From contig JBMYRH010000009.1 in assembly GCA_049602155.1 (NCBI GenBank), positions 170,709 through 234,708 on the forward strand: a stretch of 64,000 bases of DNA, read 5' to 3'. Under the pieces are notes generated by a model that had not been told where the DNA came from, did not search any database, and saw only the letters and a list, made by a program, of their open reading frames with translations. How positions within the stretch are numbered: the first letter of the stretch is position 1; each line of letters begins with the position of its first letter. This DNA is from JBMYRH01 sp049602155. Its GTDB lineage: Bacteria > Myxococcota_A > UBA9042 > PHBI01 > JBMYRH01. The position numbers and the translations under genes were made by a program. Shown one piece after another: positions 23,593-32,644 of this stretch.

Positions 23593-25011
23593 ATGGCAAC
23601 GATCGTACCGATTTCAGCATCGACACCCAACCCCGAGGGGCAGGTGCATCCACAGCGTGGCGTTTACGTGGCGACCTTTGGGTGCCAGATGAACGAGTAC
23701 GATACCAACAGGATCTATCAGGTCCTCGCGCCCTTTAACTACCGTCGCACCGATGATCCCAAGGACGCGAACCTTATCCTGCTCAACACCTGCAGCGTGC
23801 GAGAGAAGGGCGAGCATAAGATGCTCAGCGAGCTTGGACGCTTGGCGCCGCTCAAAGAGTACAATGACGACCTGGTCTTGGGGGTCGCCGGTTGTGTCGC
23901 GCAGCAAGAGGGCGCCGCGCTGCTCAAAAAGGTCCCCTACCTCGATCTCGTCTTGGGTCCGGACAACATCCCTGAGCTGCCGACACTGTTGACGCGCTTG
24001 CGGGGCTCGAAGGCGCGGATCGCGCAGACTGAGTTCTACAAACGCAAAGAGTATGAGTTCGTCGAGGCGATGCCCACCGAGGCGAGCCCGCCCAAGATCA
24101 GCGAGTTCGTCACCATCATGAAGGGCTGTGACAAGGTCTGCAGCTTCTGTATCGTGCCCTTCACGCGAGGCCGAGAGGTCTCCAAGCCGGCGGACATGGT
24201 CGTCGCCGAGGTCGAGCGCCTGGTCGCTCATGGGACTCGCGAGGTCACCCTCTTGGGGCAGAACGTCAACTCCTATGGCAAAGATCGCCAGAGGGAGCCG
24301 CACTTCGCAGAGCTGCTGCGGAAGGTCGACGCTGTCGAGGGGCTAGAGCGGCTGCGCTTTACCACCTCTCACCCGATGGACTGCATCGACGATCTCATAG
24401 GCTGCTTTGGTGAGCTCGACAGCCTGTGTGAGTACTTCCACCTGCCCGTGCAGAGCGGTAGTGACGACGTGCTGGTCGCGATGCGCCGCCCTTACACGAT
24501 CGCCGACTACCGAGAGCGCGTGCGCCAGCTGCGCTTGCAGTCTCCTGGCATCGCCCTCTCGACAGATATCATCGTGGGGTTCCCCGGAGAGACCGACGAG
24601 GACTTCGAGGAGACGATGGCGCTCTTGGAAGAGGTTCGCTACGACTCGATCTACGCGTTCAAGTACTCTGAGCGACCGGGGACACGCGCCGCCAAGATGG
24701 AAGATGATGTGCCATTGCTGGTGAAGAAGGCGCGCCTGAAGCGGGTCTTGGATCTACAGAACCGGCTCACAGAAGAGCGCATGTCGAGGTACCTCGGGCA
24801 GACGCTTGAGATCTTGATCGAGGGGCCATCGCGCTCGACGAACAAGGGCACCATTGATGAGTGGCAGATGATGGGGCGCACGCGGACCAACGTGATCGCC
24901 AATGTGCCCATCCCCGCGGGTGACTTCTGGACCGAGCGTTGGACTGGGCGCCTCGCCACGATCGTCGTCGACGAGGTCAAGGCTCACAGCCTCTATGGAC
25001 GCCTCGTCTAG
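23593..25011 (+). CDS. miaB: tRNA-2-methylthio-N6-dimethylallyladenosine synthase
   Basis: MiaB is a radical SAM methylthiotransferase that modifies A37 of tRNAs reading UNN codons. The N-terminal cluster ligands are in FGCQMNEYDTNR, LNTCSVREK and GCVAQQEG. The radical SAM motif is KGCDKVCSFCIVPFTRG (CxxxCxxC). The C-terminal TRAM region contains ILIEGPS and ends near LYGRLV. I favour ATG 23593 (MATIVPIS); a GTG at 23569 is in frame, and neither has a clear ribosome-binding site. About 470 residues is typical. The bifunctional-nuclease-domain gene follows 31 bases later, a neighbour pair also found in related bacteria. Confidence 0.95.
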   Translation: MATIVPISASTPNPEGQVHPQRGVYVATFGCQMNEYDTNRIYQVLAPFNYRRTDDPKDANLILLNTCSVREKGEHKMLSELGRLAPLKEYNDDLVLGVAGCVAQQEGAALLKKVPYLDLVLGPDNIPELPTLLTRLRGSKARIAQTEFYKRKEYEFVEAMPTEASPPKISEFVTIMKGCDKVCSFCIVPFTRGREVSKPADMVVAEVERLVAHGTREVTLLGQNVNSYGKDRQREPHFAELLRKVDAVEGLERLRFTTSHPMDCIDDLIGCFGELDSLCEYFHLPVQSGSDDVLVAMRRPYTIADYRERVRQLRLQSPGIALSTDIIVGFPGETDEDFEETMALLEEVRYDSIYAFKYSERPGTRAAKMEDDVPLLVKKARLKRVLDLQNRLTEERMSRYLGQTLEILIEGPSRSTNKGTIDEWQMMGRTRTNVIANVPIPAGDFWTERWTGRLATIVVDEVKAHSLYGRLV

Positions 25012-25042
25012 AGATTCATGACCGTGGTACGCTGGTCGGACG

Positions 25043-25603
25043 ATGAGTCGCCACGGCATGACAACGGTCGCGATGCGCGTCGGGGAGATCCTCGTCGATC
25101 CCGACACGTCTGCGCCGATCGTCGTCCTGCACGGCCTTGAAGACAACAACCTCTACCTGCCCATCTTCATCGGGGGCATGGAGGCCACGGCGATCGCCAC
25201 CGCGATGGCCGACGTCGAGATGCCGCGGCCGTTGACCCATGACCTCTTGGTGAGCGTCCTTAACGAGGTCGGCACTTACGTACGCAAAGTGACGATCACG
25301 GACCTCATCGAGGGCACCTTCTACGCGGAGATCACCCTCGTAGATGACCAAGGGTATCAGATCGAGGTCGACGCCCGACCCTCCGACGGCATCGCCCTCG
25401 CGATCCGCACGGGGGCGAGCCTCTATGCCGCCAAGAAGGTCCTCACCGAGGCGGGGCGGATGCTCGACGAAGGCGACGAGGCCGCTTCTGCGAAGCCGGA
25501 GACCCCGAAGGGCGCACGGAGCGGTCAACCGAAGGCCGTTGTCGACACCGACGTGAAGCTAGAGGACCTCGAGCCAGACCTCTTTGGTAAATATAAGATG
25601 TAG
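25043..25603 (+). CDS. Bifunctional nuclease (BFN, DUF151) domain protein
   Basis: The N-terminal ~130 residues match the BFN/DUF151 family: VGEILVDPDTSAPIVVL, LPIFIGGMEATAIATAM, RPLTHDLLVSVL, FYAEITL and DARPSDGIALAIRTG. The last contains the conserved RPSDGIALA. Plant and some archaeal members have DNase/RNase activity; in bacteria the function is little studied. Residues about 145-186 form a charged low-complexity tail ending GKYKM. It follows miaB at 31 bases and may be cotranscribed, but a link to tRNA modification is only inferred. Confidence 0.9.
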   Translation: MSRHGMTTVAMRVGEILVDPDTSAPIVVLHGLEDNNLYLPIFIGGMEATAIATAMADVEMPRPLTHDLLVSVLNEVGTYVRKVTITDLIEGTFYAEITLVDDQGYQIEVDARPSDGIALAIRTGASLYAAKKVLTEAGRMLDEGDEAASAKPETPKGARSGQPKAVVDTDVKLEDLEPDLFGKYKM

Positions 25604-25875
25604 CGCCCGGGGGCTGAGTGACGCTGTCGCCCCGGGGTAGGAATCCCTCGGCGATGATCCGTGTTGGCCCGATGTCGCCCCCCAGGAGGCTGACGGAGGA
25701 CCCTCGGAGGCGTCGCCGGTCGTCGAATACAGAGCACAGTACGGAGATTGATGCCGCGCCGATCACCCCCTCCATGGGGGCTTGGACCGGGGGTGTCTCA
25801 TCGATTTTACTCACTCGACGGCAGCGCACTGCGCGGGTAATTGAGAGGGTGCGATCTTGGACGAGGGAGCGGGCA

Positions 25876-27540
25876 ATGGACAAGCGATCACGCAAGCTGA
25901 ATGGCGCACCACACGGCACCGAGCTCACCTGCAAGGGGTGGGTTCAGGAGGCCGCTTATCGGATGCTGCTCAACAACCTCGACCCCGACGTGGCCGAAGA
26001 CCCAGATGAGCTCGTCGTCTACGGCGGCAGCGGCAAGGCCGCGCGAAATTGGGAGTGCTTTGACGGCATCGTCGAGACCCTCAAGCGCCTCGGTGACGAT
26101 GAGACGATGCTCGTCCAGTCCGGGAAAGCGATCGGGGTCTTGAAAACCCACGCGGATGCGCCGCGGGTGCTCCTCTCGAACTCGATGCTCGTCGGCAAGT
26201 GGGCCAACTGGGAGCACTTTAGGGAGCTCGAGCAGGCTGGCTTGATGATGTACGGACAGATGACCGCGGGCTCGTGGATCTACATCGGCACGCAGGGGAT
26301 CCTGCAGGGGACCTATGAGACCTTCGGCGCCGCGGCACAGAAGCGCTTCGGCGGGAGCCTCAGCGGGACGCTGACCCTCACAGCGGGGCTCGGCGGTATG
26401 GGCGGGGCTCAGCCCCTGGCGGTGACTATGAACCAGGGCACATGCCTGGCCGCGGACGTCGACGCACATCGGATTCAGCGGCGCGTTGAGACGCGCTATT
26501 TGGACCACGCCTTCACCGATCTGGACGAGGCGATCGACCGCGCGCTCGCTGCTCGTGAGGCGAAGGAGCCCATCAGCATCGGGGTCGTGGCCAACGCCGC
26601 GGACCTCTACGAGCGCGTGCTTGCCCGCGGGATCGTACCCGAGCTCGTCACCGACCAGACCTCGAGTCACGACATGCTGAAGGGCTACGTCCCCGCTGGG
26701 ATGTCGTTCGAGGCCGCGACGGCGCTGCGGCAAGACGACCCTGAGGCTTACTCCCGAGCGTCCTACGCCACTGTCGTCCGCCACGTGAAGGCGATGATGG
26801 ACTTCCAGGACGCTGGTAGTGAGGTGTTTGATTACGGCAACAACATCCGCCGCCGCGCCGAAGAGGGTGGCCTTGAGGGTGCGGATCGCGCCTTCCCTGG
26901 GTTCGTCCCTGCCTATATCCGACCGCTCTTTTGTGAAGGAAAGGGCCCATTCCGTTGGGTCGCCCTCAGCGGGGACCCAGAGGACATCTACGCGACTGAC
27001 GAGGCGCTCAAGGAGCTCTTTCCCCACGATGAGCACCTCTGCAACTGGCTCGACATGGCCCGCGAGCGGGTGGCCTTTCAAGGGCTCCCAGCCCGCATCT
27101 GCTGGTTGGGCTACGGGGACCGCGTCAAGGCGGGGCTTGCCTTCAATGAGCTGGTCCGCTCGGGCAAGGTCAAGGCGCCGATCGTCATCGGCCGAGACCA
27201 CCTGGACTCGGGCTCTGTGGCGAGCCCGAACCGAGAGACGGAGTCGATGAAAGATGGGACGGACGCCGTCGCGGATTGGCCCATCCTCAACGCCCTGGTG
27301 AACGCCGTAAACGGCGCATCGTGGGTCAGTGTTCATGGCGGTGGTGGGGTCGGGATCGGCTTCAGCACGCACGCGGGAGTCGTCATCGTCGCCGATGGGA
27401 CCGACGCGGCCGAGGCGAGGATCCAGCGGGTGCTCACGAGCGATCCAGCGATGGGCGTCTTACGCCACGCAGATGCGGGCTACGACATCGCCGTGGACGT
27501 CGCGCAGGAGCGCGGGGTCGACATCCCTGGGTTGCGCTAG
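25876..27540 (+). CDS. hutU: Urocanate hydratase
   Basis: HutU adds water to urocanate to form imidazolone propionate, the second step of histidine breakdown, using tightly bound NAD+. The start is ATG 25876 (MDKRSRKLN), preceded by GAGGGAGCGGG; an upstream extension of the frame is not family-like. Family blocks include ELVVYGGSGKAARNW (as VVYGGSGKAARNW), LVQSGKAIGVL, YGQMTAGSWIYIGTQGI, LGGMGGAQPLAVTMNQG and GHxxR-type C-terminal blocks such as HGGGGVGIGFSTHAG. Its 554 residues match the family (about 557). No hutH, hutI or hutG is nearby. The 272 bases upstream show GC-rich palindromic sequence but no recognised regulator site. Confidence 0.96.
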   Translation: MDKRSRKLNGAPHGTELTCKGWVQEAAYRMLLNNLDPDVAEDPDELVVYGGSGKAARNWECFDGIVETLKRLGDDETMLVQSGKAIGVLKTHADAPRVLLSNSMLVGKWANWEHFRELEQAGLMMYGQMTAGSWIYIGTQGILQGTYETFGAAAQKRFGGSLSGTLTLTAGLGGMGGAQPLAVTMNQGTCLAADVDAHRIQRRVETRYLDHAFTDLDEAIDRALAAREAKEPISIGVVANAADLYERVLARGIVPELVTDQTSSHDMLKGYVPAGMSFEAATALRQDDPEAYSRASYATVVRHVKAMMDFQDAGSEVFDYGNNIRRRAEEGGLEGADRAFPGFVPAYIRPLFCEGKGPFRWVALSGDPEDIYATDEALKELFPHDEHLCNWLDMARERVAFQGLPARICWLGYGDRVKAGLAFNELVRSGKVKAPIVIGRDHLDSGSVASPNRETESMKDGTDAVADWPILNALVNAVNGASWVSVHGGGGVGIGFSTHAGVVIVADGTDAAEARIQRVLTSDPAMGVLRHADAGYDIAVDVAQERGVDIPGLR

Positions 27541-27556
27541 AGGGCGCGCAGCTGCC

Positions 27557-29620
27557 TCAGACGTCGTAGTGACTGAACGTCATCGTGAAGGACGCGCGGC
27601 CCTGGGTCAGTGAGCGGAGCTCGGTCGTGTAGCCGAACATGCGCTCCATCGGGACAGTGGCGGTGATGACGCTCTGCTGAACGGAGCGCTCCTCCATGTT
27701 CTCGACCCGTCCGCGCCGCTGATTGATGCTGCCGATGACCTCTCCGGTGAAGGAGGGCGGGGCAGAGACCTGGACGTTGGCCACCGGTGAGAGCCGGACG
27801 GCGTTGGCGTTGCCCATGGCCTCTCGGACGGCGTTGGCGGCCGCGATGGTGAAGCCCAAGGGGCGTGAGAGGCCGTCTTTGAAGTCGGCGCGGGTGATGC
27901 AGACCGCGACATCTTGGACGGGGTAGCCGTCGACCACTCCGCTGCGGAGCGCCTGATGCACGCCCTCCTCGATGGCCGCTGAGATCTCGTCGTCGAACCA
28001 CGCTGGGGCGTCGACCTTGGATGAGGGGAAGGCCCACGTGACTTTGTTCCCGGACCCACGCTCAGCCGGGTTGATGGTCACCGAGACATCGCCATGGATG
28101 GTCTCGCCTTCGTTGGGTGCGCGCTCGAAGCACTCCGAGCCTTTACCCTCGCTGGTGATCGTCTCGCGATAGACGACTTGAGGCTGCCCGGTGCGGGCCT
28201 CGACCTTGAATTCACGCTTTAGGCGGTCGACCAAGATGTCGAGGTGGAGCTCCCCCATACCTCGAATGATCGTCTGGCCGGTCCCCGCATCTTCGTGCCA
28301 TTGGAAGGTCGGATCTTCGTCTGCGAGCTTGTAGAGCGACTCTTCGAGCTTCTCTTTCTCTCGCAGGGTCGCGGGCTCGACGGCTTGGCTGATGACGGGC
28401 TCGTAGGCGTCGATGCTCTCCAACAGGATCGGGTCGCTGACGGCGCAGATCGTGTCACCAGTGCGCGTCTTTTTGAGGCCGAGTACACCGAAGATGTTGC
28501 CCGCCTCGATGCGCTCCAAGCGCTGGCGTTGGTTGGCGTGCATCAGGAAGATTCGAGACACCTTCTCGCGGATCCCCAGGGCGGGGTTCAAGACTGCCTG
28601 GCCGCTCTCGAGCGTGCCGGAGTAGAGCCGCATGAAGACCATCCGTCGGCCGTCCTCCATGATCGCGACCTTGTAGGCGATCGCGCTCATCGGGGCCTTG
28701 GGATCGCTCGCGCGGGTCAATGACCCCTCACCGTCTGGCTGCGTCCCTTGGATGTCCTCGATGTCATCGGGGGAGGGCAGCCAGCGCACGATGGCGTTCA
28801 AGAGCGGCTGTACGCCCTTGTTGCGGAGCGCGGTGCCACAGAGGACTGGGACGATATCACCGCGCAGCACGGCGGCGCGGATCGTGTCTAGGATGGTGTC
28901 CACCTCGAGGGACTCGGAGTCCTCAAGGTAGGCCATAGCGAAGTCATCATCGACGTCGGCGAGCCGCTCCAAGAGCGCCTCTCTCGCGGCCGCAGCCTCT
29001 TCCACCATGTGCTCGGGGATCGGCCCCTCGGTCATGTCTCGCGGATCGTCGGCGTCGGGCCACACGGTCGAGGTCTCTCTGACTAGATCGATGATGCCTT
29101 CGAAATCGCTCTCAGCGCCGATCGGGAGCTGCGCGGCGACGCAGTGGTCCCCGAAGCGCTCGACCATCATGTTGATGCAGCGCCTAAAGTCAGCGCCGAT
29201 GCGGTCCATCTTGTTGACGAAGGCGAGCCGCGGCACGCCGTAGGTGTTCGCTTGATGCCACACGGTCTCGGACTGTGGCTCGACACCGGCGACGGCATCG
29301 AAGACCGCCACGGCGCCGTCTAGGACGCGCAGGGAGCGGGAGACCTCGATGGTGAAGTCCACGTGCCCTGGGGTGTCGATGAGGTGGACCTCGTGGTCGT
29401 CCCACTCGAAGGTGGTGACGGCGCTCGTGATCGTGATTCCCCGTTCACGCTCCTGGACCATCCAGTCCATGGTCGCTTCGCCTTCATGAACTTCGCCCAT
29501 TTTATAGGACTTGCCAGTCACGTAGAGGAGGCGCTCGGTGACGGTGGTCTTTCCGGCGTCGATGTGGGCCATGATCCCGATATTGCGGATCTTGCCCATG
29601 TTGGTCTTTCGGCGGCTCAT
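27557..29620 (-). CDS. fusA: Translation elongation factor G
   Basis: EF-G is the GTPase that drives ribosomal translocation and helps ribosome recycling. The G motifs are AHIDAGKTT (G1), RGITITSA (switch I), DTPGHVDF (G3) and NKMDRIGADF (G4). Domains II-V follow, with LYSGTLESGQ in domain II, MGELHLDI in domain III and the domain IV/V segments RVENMEERSVQQ and EMFGYTT-like RMFGYTTELRSLTQGRASF. I use the Met at 29620; a Met at 29599 directly before the G1 region is the alternative. About 687 residues is normal. It is not in a ribosomal-protein operon, so it could be one of two EF-G paralogues. Confidence 0.95.
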   Translation of the reverse strand: MSRRKTNMGKIRNIGIMAHIDAGKTTVTERLLYVTGKSYKMGEVHEGEATMDWMVQERERGITITSAVTTFEWDDHEVHLIDTPGHVDFTIEVSRSLRVLDGAVAVFDAVAGVEPQSETVWHQANTYGVPRLAFVNKMDRIGADFRRCINMMVERFGDHCVAAQLPIGAESDFEGIIDLVRETSTVWPDADDPRDMTEGPIPEHMVEEAAAAREALLERLADVDDDFAMAYLEDSESLEVDTILDTIRAAVLRGDIVPVLCGTALRNKGVQPLLNAIVRWLPSPDDIEDIQGTQPDGEGSLTRASDPKAPMSAIAYKVAIMEDGRRMVFMRLYSGTLESGQAVLNPALGIREKVSRIFLMHANQRQRLERIEAGNIFGVLGLKKTRTGDTICAVSDPILLESIDAYEPVISQAVEPATLREKEKLEESLYKLADEDPTFQWHEDAGTGQTIIRGMGELHLDILVDRLKREFKVEARTGQPQVVYRETITSEGKGSECFERAPNEGETIHGDVSVTINPAERGSGNKVTWAFPSSKVDAPAWFDDEISAAIEEGVHQALRSGVVDGYPVQDVAVCITRADFKDGLSRPLGFTIAAANAVREAMGNANAVRLSPVANVQVSAPPSFTGEVIGSINQRRGRVENMEERSVQQSVITATVPMERMFGYTTELRSLTQGRASFTMTFSHYDV

Positions 29621-29733
29621 GGCGCGCATTAGATCGCATGCACCCCCGTAGCCGTCAACCGAGACCGGACATGATGACGCATTCGATGCGCGATGTGGTT
29701 GTCAGAGTCCGACCAGAGACGTAGATTCATCGC

Positions 29734-30684
29734 ATGAGTGACGAGCAACCCGATGCCGAGAACCAGGCTGTCGAGAGTTGGCGTAAAGAGGGGCGCTGCA
29801 GCTCTTGCGTTTACTTCGAGACGGACTATGGCGCAGATCCCGACTTTTACGGGCACTGCAAGATGTACCCACGTACAGGATCGCGTGAATCGTCGGATTG
29901 GGCCTGCGCCGAGTATGGACCTCTCGATGGCTTCGACCGCCTGACCAAGTCGACCAGCCGCGAGCTGGACATCGCCTTGGCCAAGGAGAAGGCGCGGAAG
30001 AACCCACCGCCCGTTCGCCAGCAGGGCATCCGCCGTCGCGTCACGAATGACTCGAGCGCGCGTCGATCGCCGGCGGTGGTCAAACGTTCGCCCGTCAACA
30101 GCATGCCGTCTATGGCCGACTTGATGGCGAAGCGCGGACAGACCGCGCCGTCGCCCCCGCCTACGGAGCCCGCGCGCCCTGCGCCGCCCGTGGTCCCAAG
30201 AGAGACGCCGAGCGCCCGAGCGCCGCGTCCGATCGCGTCTGAGCCTCAGCCCTTCCGATCGCGCGTGGTTGAGCCCGCCCCCGCGCCCTCGCGACCTGCA
30301 CCGCCCCATTCTCCTGCACCTGCTCACACAGGAGGCTTAGACATGAGTCCTGACGATCTGAGAGACGTGCTGATGGAGGTGATGGAGTCGGCGATGTCGG
30401 TCGAGGAGGTCGACATCGCCAGCCGCTGGGAAGACGGGAGCCTCATCTTGGAGCCCGCGAACCCCGATCAGCAGCCGACGGTGCTCCCGATCGAGACCTT
30501 CTGGAACAAGATTATCATGGTGCGCGATCGGCTCCGGGTCCTCGAGCAGAAGATCAACAGCAACGCCAACCTCTCCAACGCGGACAAGGTCGATATGCAG
30601 CAGTATATCAGCCGTTGCTACGGCAGCCTGACGACCTTCAACGTGCTCTTCAAGAACCGGGAAGATCGGTTCAGCTCCAAGTAG
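29734..30684 (+). CDS. Uncharacterised protein with N-terminal four-Cys motif
   Basis: Residues about 15-65 contain RCSSCVYFE, GHCKMYP and WACAEYGP: a CxxC pair plus two single cysteines spaced like a small zinc or iron-sulfur site. Residues about 100-205 are Pro/Ala/Arg/Ser-rich and likely disordered. The C-terminal ~110 residues look folded and helical (MSPDDLRDVLMEVMESAMSV as separate blocks DDLRDVLMEVME and ESAMSVEEVDIA, then IETFWNKIIMVRDRLRVLEQKI, i.e. FWNKIIMVRDRLRVLEQKI). No signal peptide is visible, so it is probably cytoplasmic. I do not recognise the family. It is divergent from fusA, 113 bases away, and precedes an aminotransferase by 54 bases. Confidence 0.7.
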   Translation: MSDEQPDAENQAVESWRKEGRCSSCVYFETDYGADPDFYGHCKMYPRTGSRESSDWACAEYGPLDGFDRLTKSTSRELDIALAKEKARKNPPPVRQQGIRRRVTNDSSARRSPAVVKRSPVNSMPSMADLMAKRGQTAPSPPPTEPARPAPPVVPRETPSARAPRPIASEPQPFRSRVVEPAPAPSRPAPPHSPAPAHTGGLDMSPDDLRDVLMEVMESAMSVEEVDIASRWEDGSLILEPANPDQQPTVLPIETFWNKIIMVRDRLRVLEQKINSNANLSNADKVDMQQYISRCYGSLTTFNVLFKNREDRFSSK

Positions 30685-30738
30685 TGCACGCCCTCTGTAG
30701 CGCTGGTGTCCGGGCTGAAAGGTCGCTAGGGTTGGCGC

Positions 30739-31860
30739 ATGCCTAACCCGCCAGCTCGTATCCCATTTTTGGACCTCCCGGCTCTGCACGCCCCGATCCA
30801 AGAGCAGCTGGACGACGCCTGGCGCGCAGTGTCTCGCTCTGGGCGCTTCATCTTGGGTCCAGAGGTGGACCGCTTTGAGGCTGCGTACGCCGCCTACTGC
30901 GAGGTGCCCCACGCCGTCGGGGTCGGCAGTGGCTTGGACGCTATCCACCTGGTCCTCCGCGCGTGGGGGCTCGGACCCGGTGACGAGGTCATCGTGCCCG
31001 CGAACACCTATATCGCGACGTGGCTGGCGGTGAGCCTCACCGGGGCGAGCCCCGTCCCCGTCGATCCCCTGCCGACGACCGCGAACATCGATGTCGATGG
31101 GGTGAAGGCGGCGATCACTGCGCGCACACGCGCCGTCATCCCTGTCCACTTCTACGGCCAACCGGCGGACATGGACCCCCTACGAGCGCTGGCGCAGACG
31201 CACGACCTTAAGCTCGTCGAGGATGCAGCTCAGTCTCACGGCGCCCGCTACCGTGGGCGGCGCACAGGGGGCCTCGGCGATGCCGGTGCATTCTCTCTAT
31301 ACCCGGGGAAAAACCTGGGCGCATTGGGGGACGGCGGCATCATCACGACCCATGACGCTGACCTGGCGGAGCGGCTGCGTGCGCTTCGCAATTACGGGTC
31401 TCCAGTGAAGTATTCGCACCCGATTCAGGGCGTGAACTCACGCCTTGATGCCCTGCAAGCCGCGCTCTTGAGCGTAAAATTACCCCACCTCGATAGGTGG
31501 AACGCGCGTCGCCGTCAGATCGCCGAGAGGCTCCTTGAGGGGCTCGCGGACCTGCCGCACCTGACGCTTCCCGTCTGTGAACCTTGGGTCGAGCATGTCT
31601 GGCACCTCTTTGTCGTTCGGCACCCGCGCCGTGATGACCTCCAAGCTGCGCTGATGGAGCGCGGCGTCGAGGCCCTGAAGCACTACCCGCGCGCCCCCCA
31701 TCAATGTGGGGCCTACGCTGACCACGTGCCCCCTGGCGCGCTCCCACACGCAGAGGCCTTCGCGGCCTCCGTCCTCAGCTTACCCATTGGCCCTCACCTC
31801 GACGATGCGACCGTCGAGGCGCTCGTCGCTCGGGTCCGAGAGGCTGTCCTCAGCCTTTGA
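30739..31860 (+). CDS. DegT/DnrJ/EryC1/StrS-family PLP aminotransferase
   Basis: This family transfers amino groups to nucleotide-linked keto-sugars, or dehydrates them, for surface glycans and antibiotics. Motifs are SGRFILGPEVDRFE, GVGSGLDAIHLVLRAWGL (as VGSGLDAIHL), DEVIVPANTYIATW, VEDAAQSHGA and the PLP-Lys region FSLYPGKNLGALGDGG. The C-terminal half has NSRLDALQAALL and VWHLFVV. At 373 residues it is typical. No sugar nucleotidyltransferase or dehydratase is adjacent, so the substrate is unknown. The last 11 bases overlap the end of convergent carF. Confidence 0.93.
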   Translation: MPNPPARIPFLDLPALHAPIQEQLDDAWRAVSRSGRFILGPEVDRFEAAYAAYCEVPHAVGVGSGLDAIHLVLRAWGLGPGDEVIVPANTYIATWLAVSLTGASPVPVDPLPTTANIDVDGVKAAITARTRAVIPVHFYGQPADMDPLRALAQTHDLKLVEDAAQSHGARYRGRRTGGLGDAGAFSLYPGKNLGALGDGGIITTHDADLAERLRALRNYGSPVKYSHPIQGVNSRLDALQAALLSVKLPHLDRWNARRRQIAERLLEGLADLPHLTLPVCEPWVEHVWHLFVVRHPRRDDLQAALMERGVEALKHYPRAPHQCGAYADHVPPGALPHAEAFAASVLSLPIGPHLDDATVEALVARVREAVLSL

Positions 31861-32644
31861 ATGTCTGGGCGTTTGCGTCACGACCGGATCCGAAGAGCTC
31901 CTGATGTACGTCCCTCGCCGCTGCTGCGCCCAGGTCATCTTCCCTTGGCATCGCGCCGGTCCGGTGATGGAGGAGGTGCTCTAGGTGACGCCAAAACCCG
32001 ATGGCGTTGAGCAGTGGGTTCATCCACCCCGTCGTGATGCAGTAGGAGTGCACAAAGGGGCGGGTGTGGTGGTGACGGTGGTCCTTCGGGGTCAGGATCA
32101 GGTGGCAGCGTTGGAGCCACCTCGCGAACCGCGGTGGTTCGGGCATGTGGGCCCATTTGTGGAGCTGATTGGTGAACATCGCGGCGACGATGAAGCAGGT
32201 GAGCCACCAGCCGAGGAGGAACGTCGCGGCGGAGATGGGGAACGCGATGAGCAGCCCCGTGAGCACCACGGTGGCGCCCAAGCAGGCCTCGCCGTTGATC
32301 TCGGCCCAGTCGTGGCGGGTGATGGATTGAGGGTCGACGTGGTGCTCTCGGAACGTCCGGATGAGCGTCCGCCCCACCAAGGGCACCTCTGGGGTCCCCC
32401 ACGTGTCGCAGCCCCAGTGGATTAACCCCGTCAGAAGATCGGCGGCGAGGATGCCGAGGAGGGTCACGGCGACGATCGACAGCCATGCGCCGTCCGGTGC
32501 GACCGTCATCAATCGCCCTCCCCACACAATGGCGAGGACTACCCCGGCGCAGACCCCCAAGCGGTTAGCCCAGGCGTACCCTTCGGTGTAGCCGGCCGCG
32601 AGCTCTGCAGCGCGCTCGCGTGCGTCGCGCCCCTCGGGGGTCAT
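31850..32644 (-). CDS. carF: Plasmanylethanolamine desaturase, CarF/TMEM189-like
   Basis: CarF/PEDS1 introduces the vinyl-ether double bond that turns ether lipids into plasmalogens; in Myxococcus it is needed for light-induced carotenoid synthesis. The family His-rich motifs are seen: DLLTGLIHWGCDTWG, RTFREHHVDPQSITRHD, NQLHKWAHM and TPKDHRHHHTRPFVHSYC, plus WRHLEHLLHH. Four hydrophobic segments are apparent. The 264-residue length fits. It follows a DsbA-like gene with a four-base overlap (32641-32644). Activity would need ether phospholipids in this organism; the ether-lipid genes are not in the window. Confidence 0.93.
   Translation of the reverse strand: MTPEGRDARERAAELAAGYTEGYAWANRLGVCAGVVLAIVWGGRLMTVAPDGAWLSIVAVTLLGILAADLLTGLIHWGCDTWGTPEVPLVGRTLIRTFREHHVDPQSITRHDWAEINGEACLGATVVLTGLLIAFPISAATFLLGWWLTCFIVAAMFTNQLHKWAHMPEPPRFARWLQRCHLILTPKDHRHHHTRPFVHSYCITTGWMNPLLNAIGFWRHLEHLLHHRTGAMPREDDLGAAAARDVHQELFGSGRDANAQTFKG

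Noticed and set aside
25888..27372. A 494-codon open frame antisense to hutU
   Set aside because: hutU is fully supported by family motifs on the other strand; long antisense frames are expected at this GC content.
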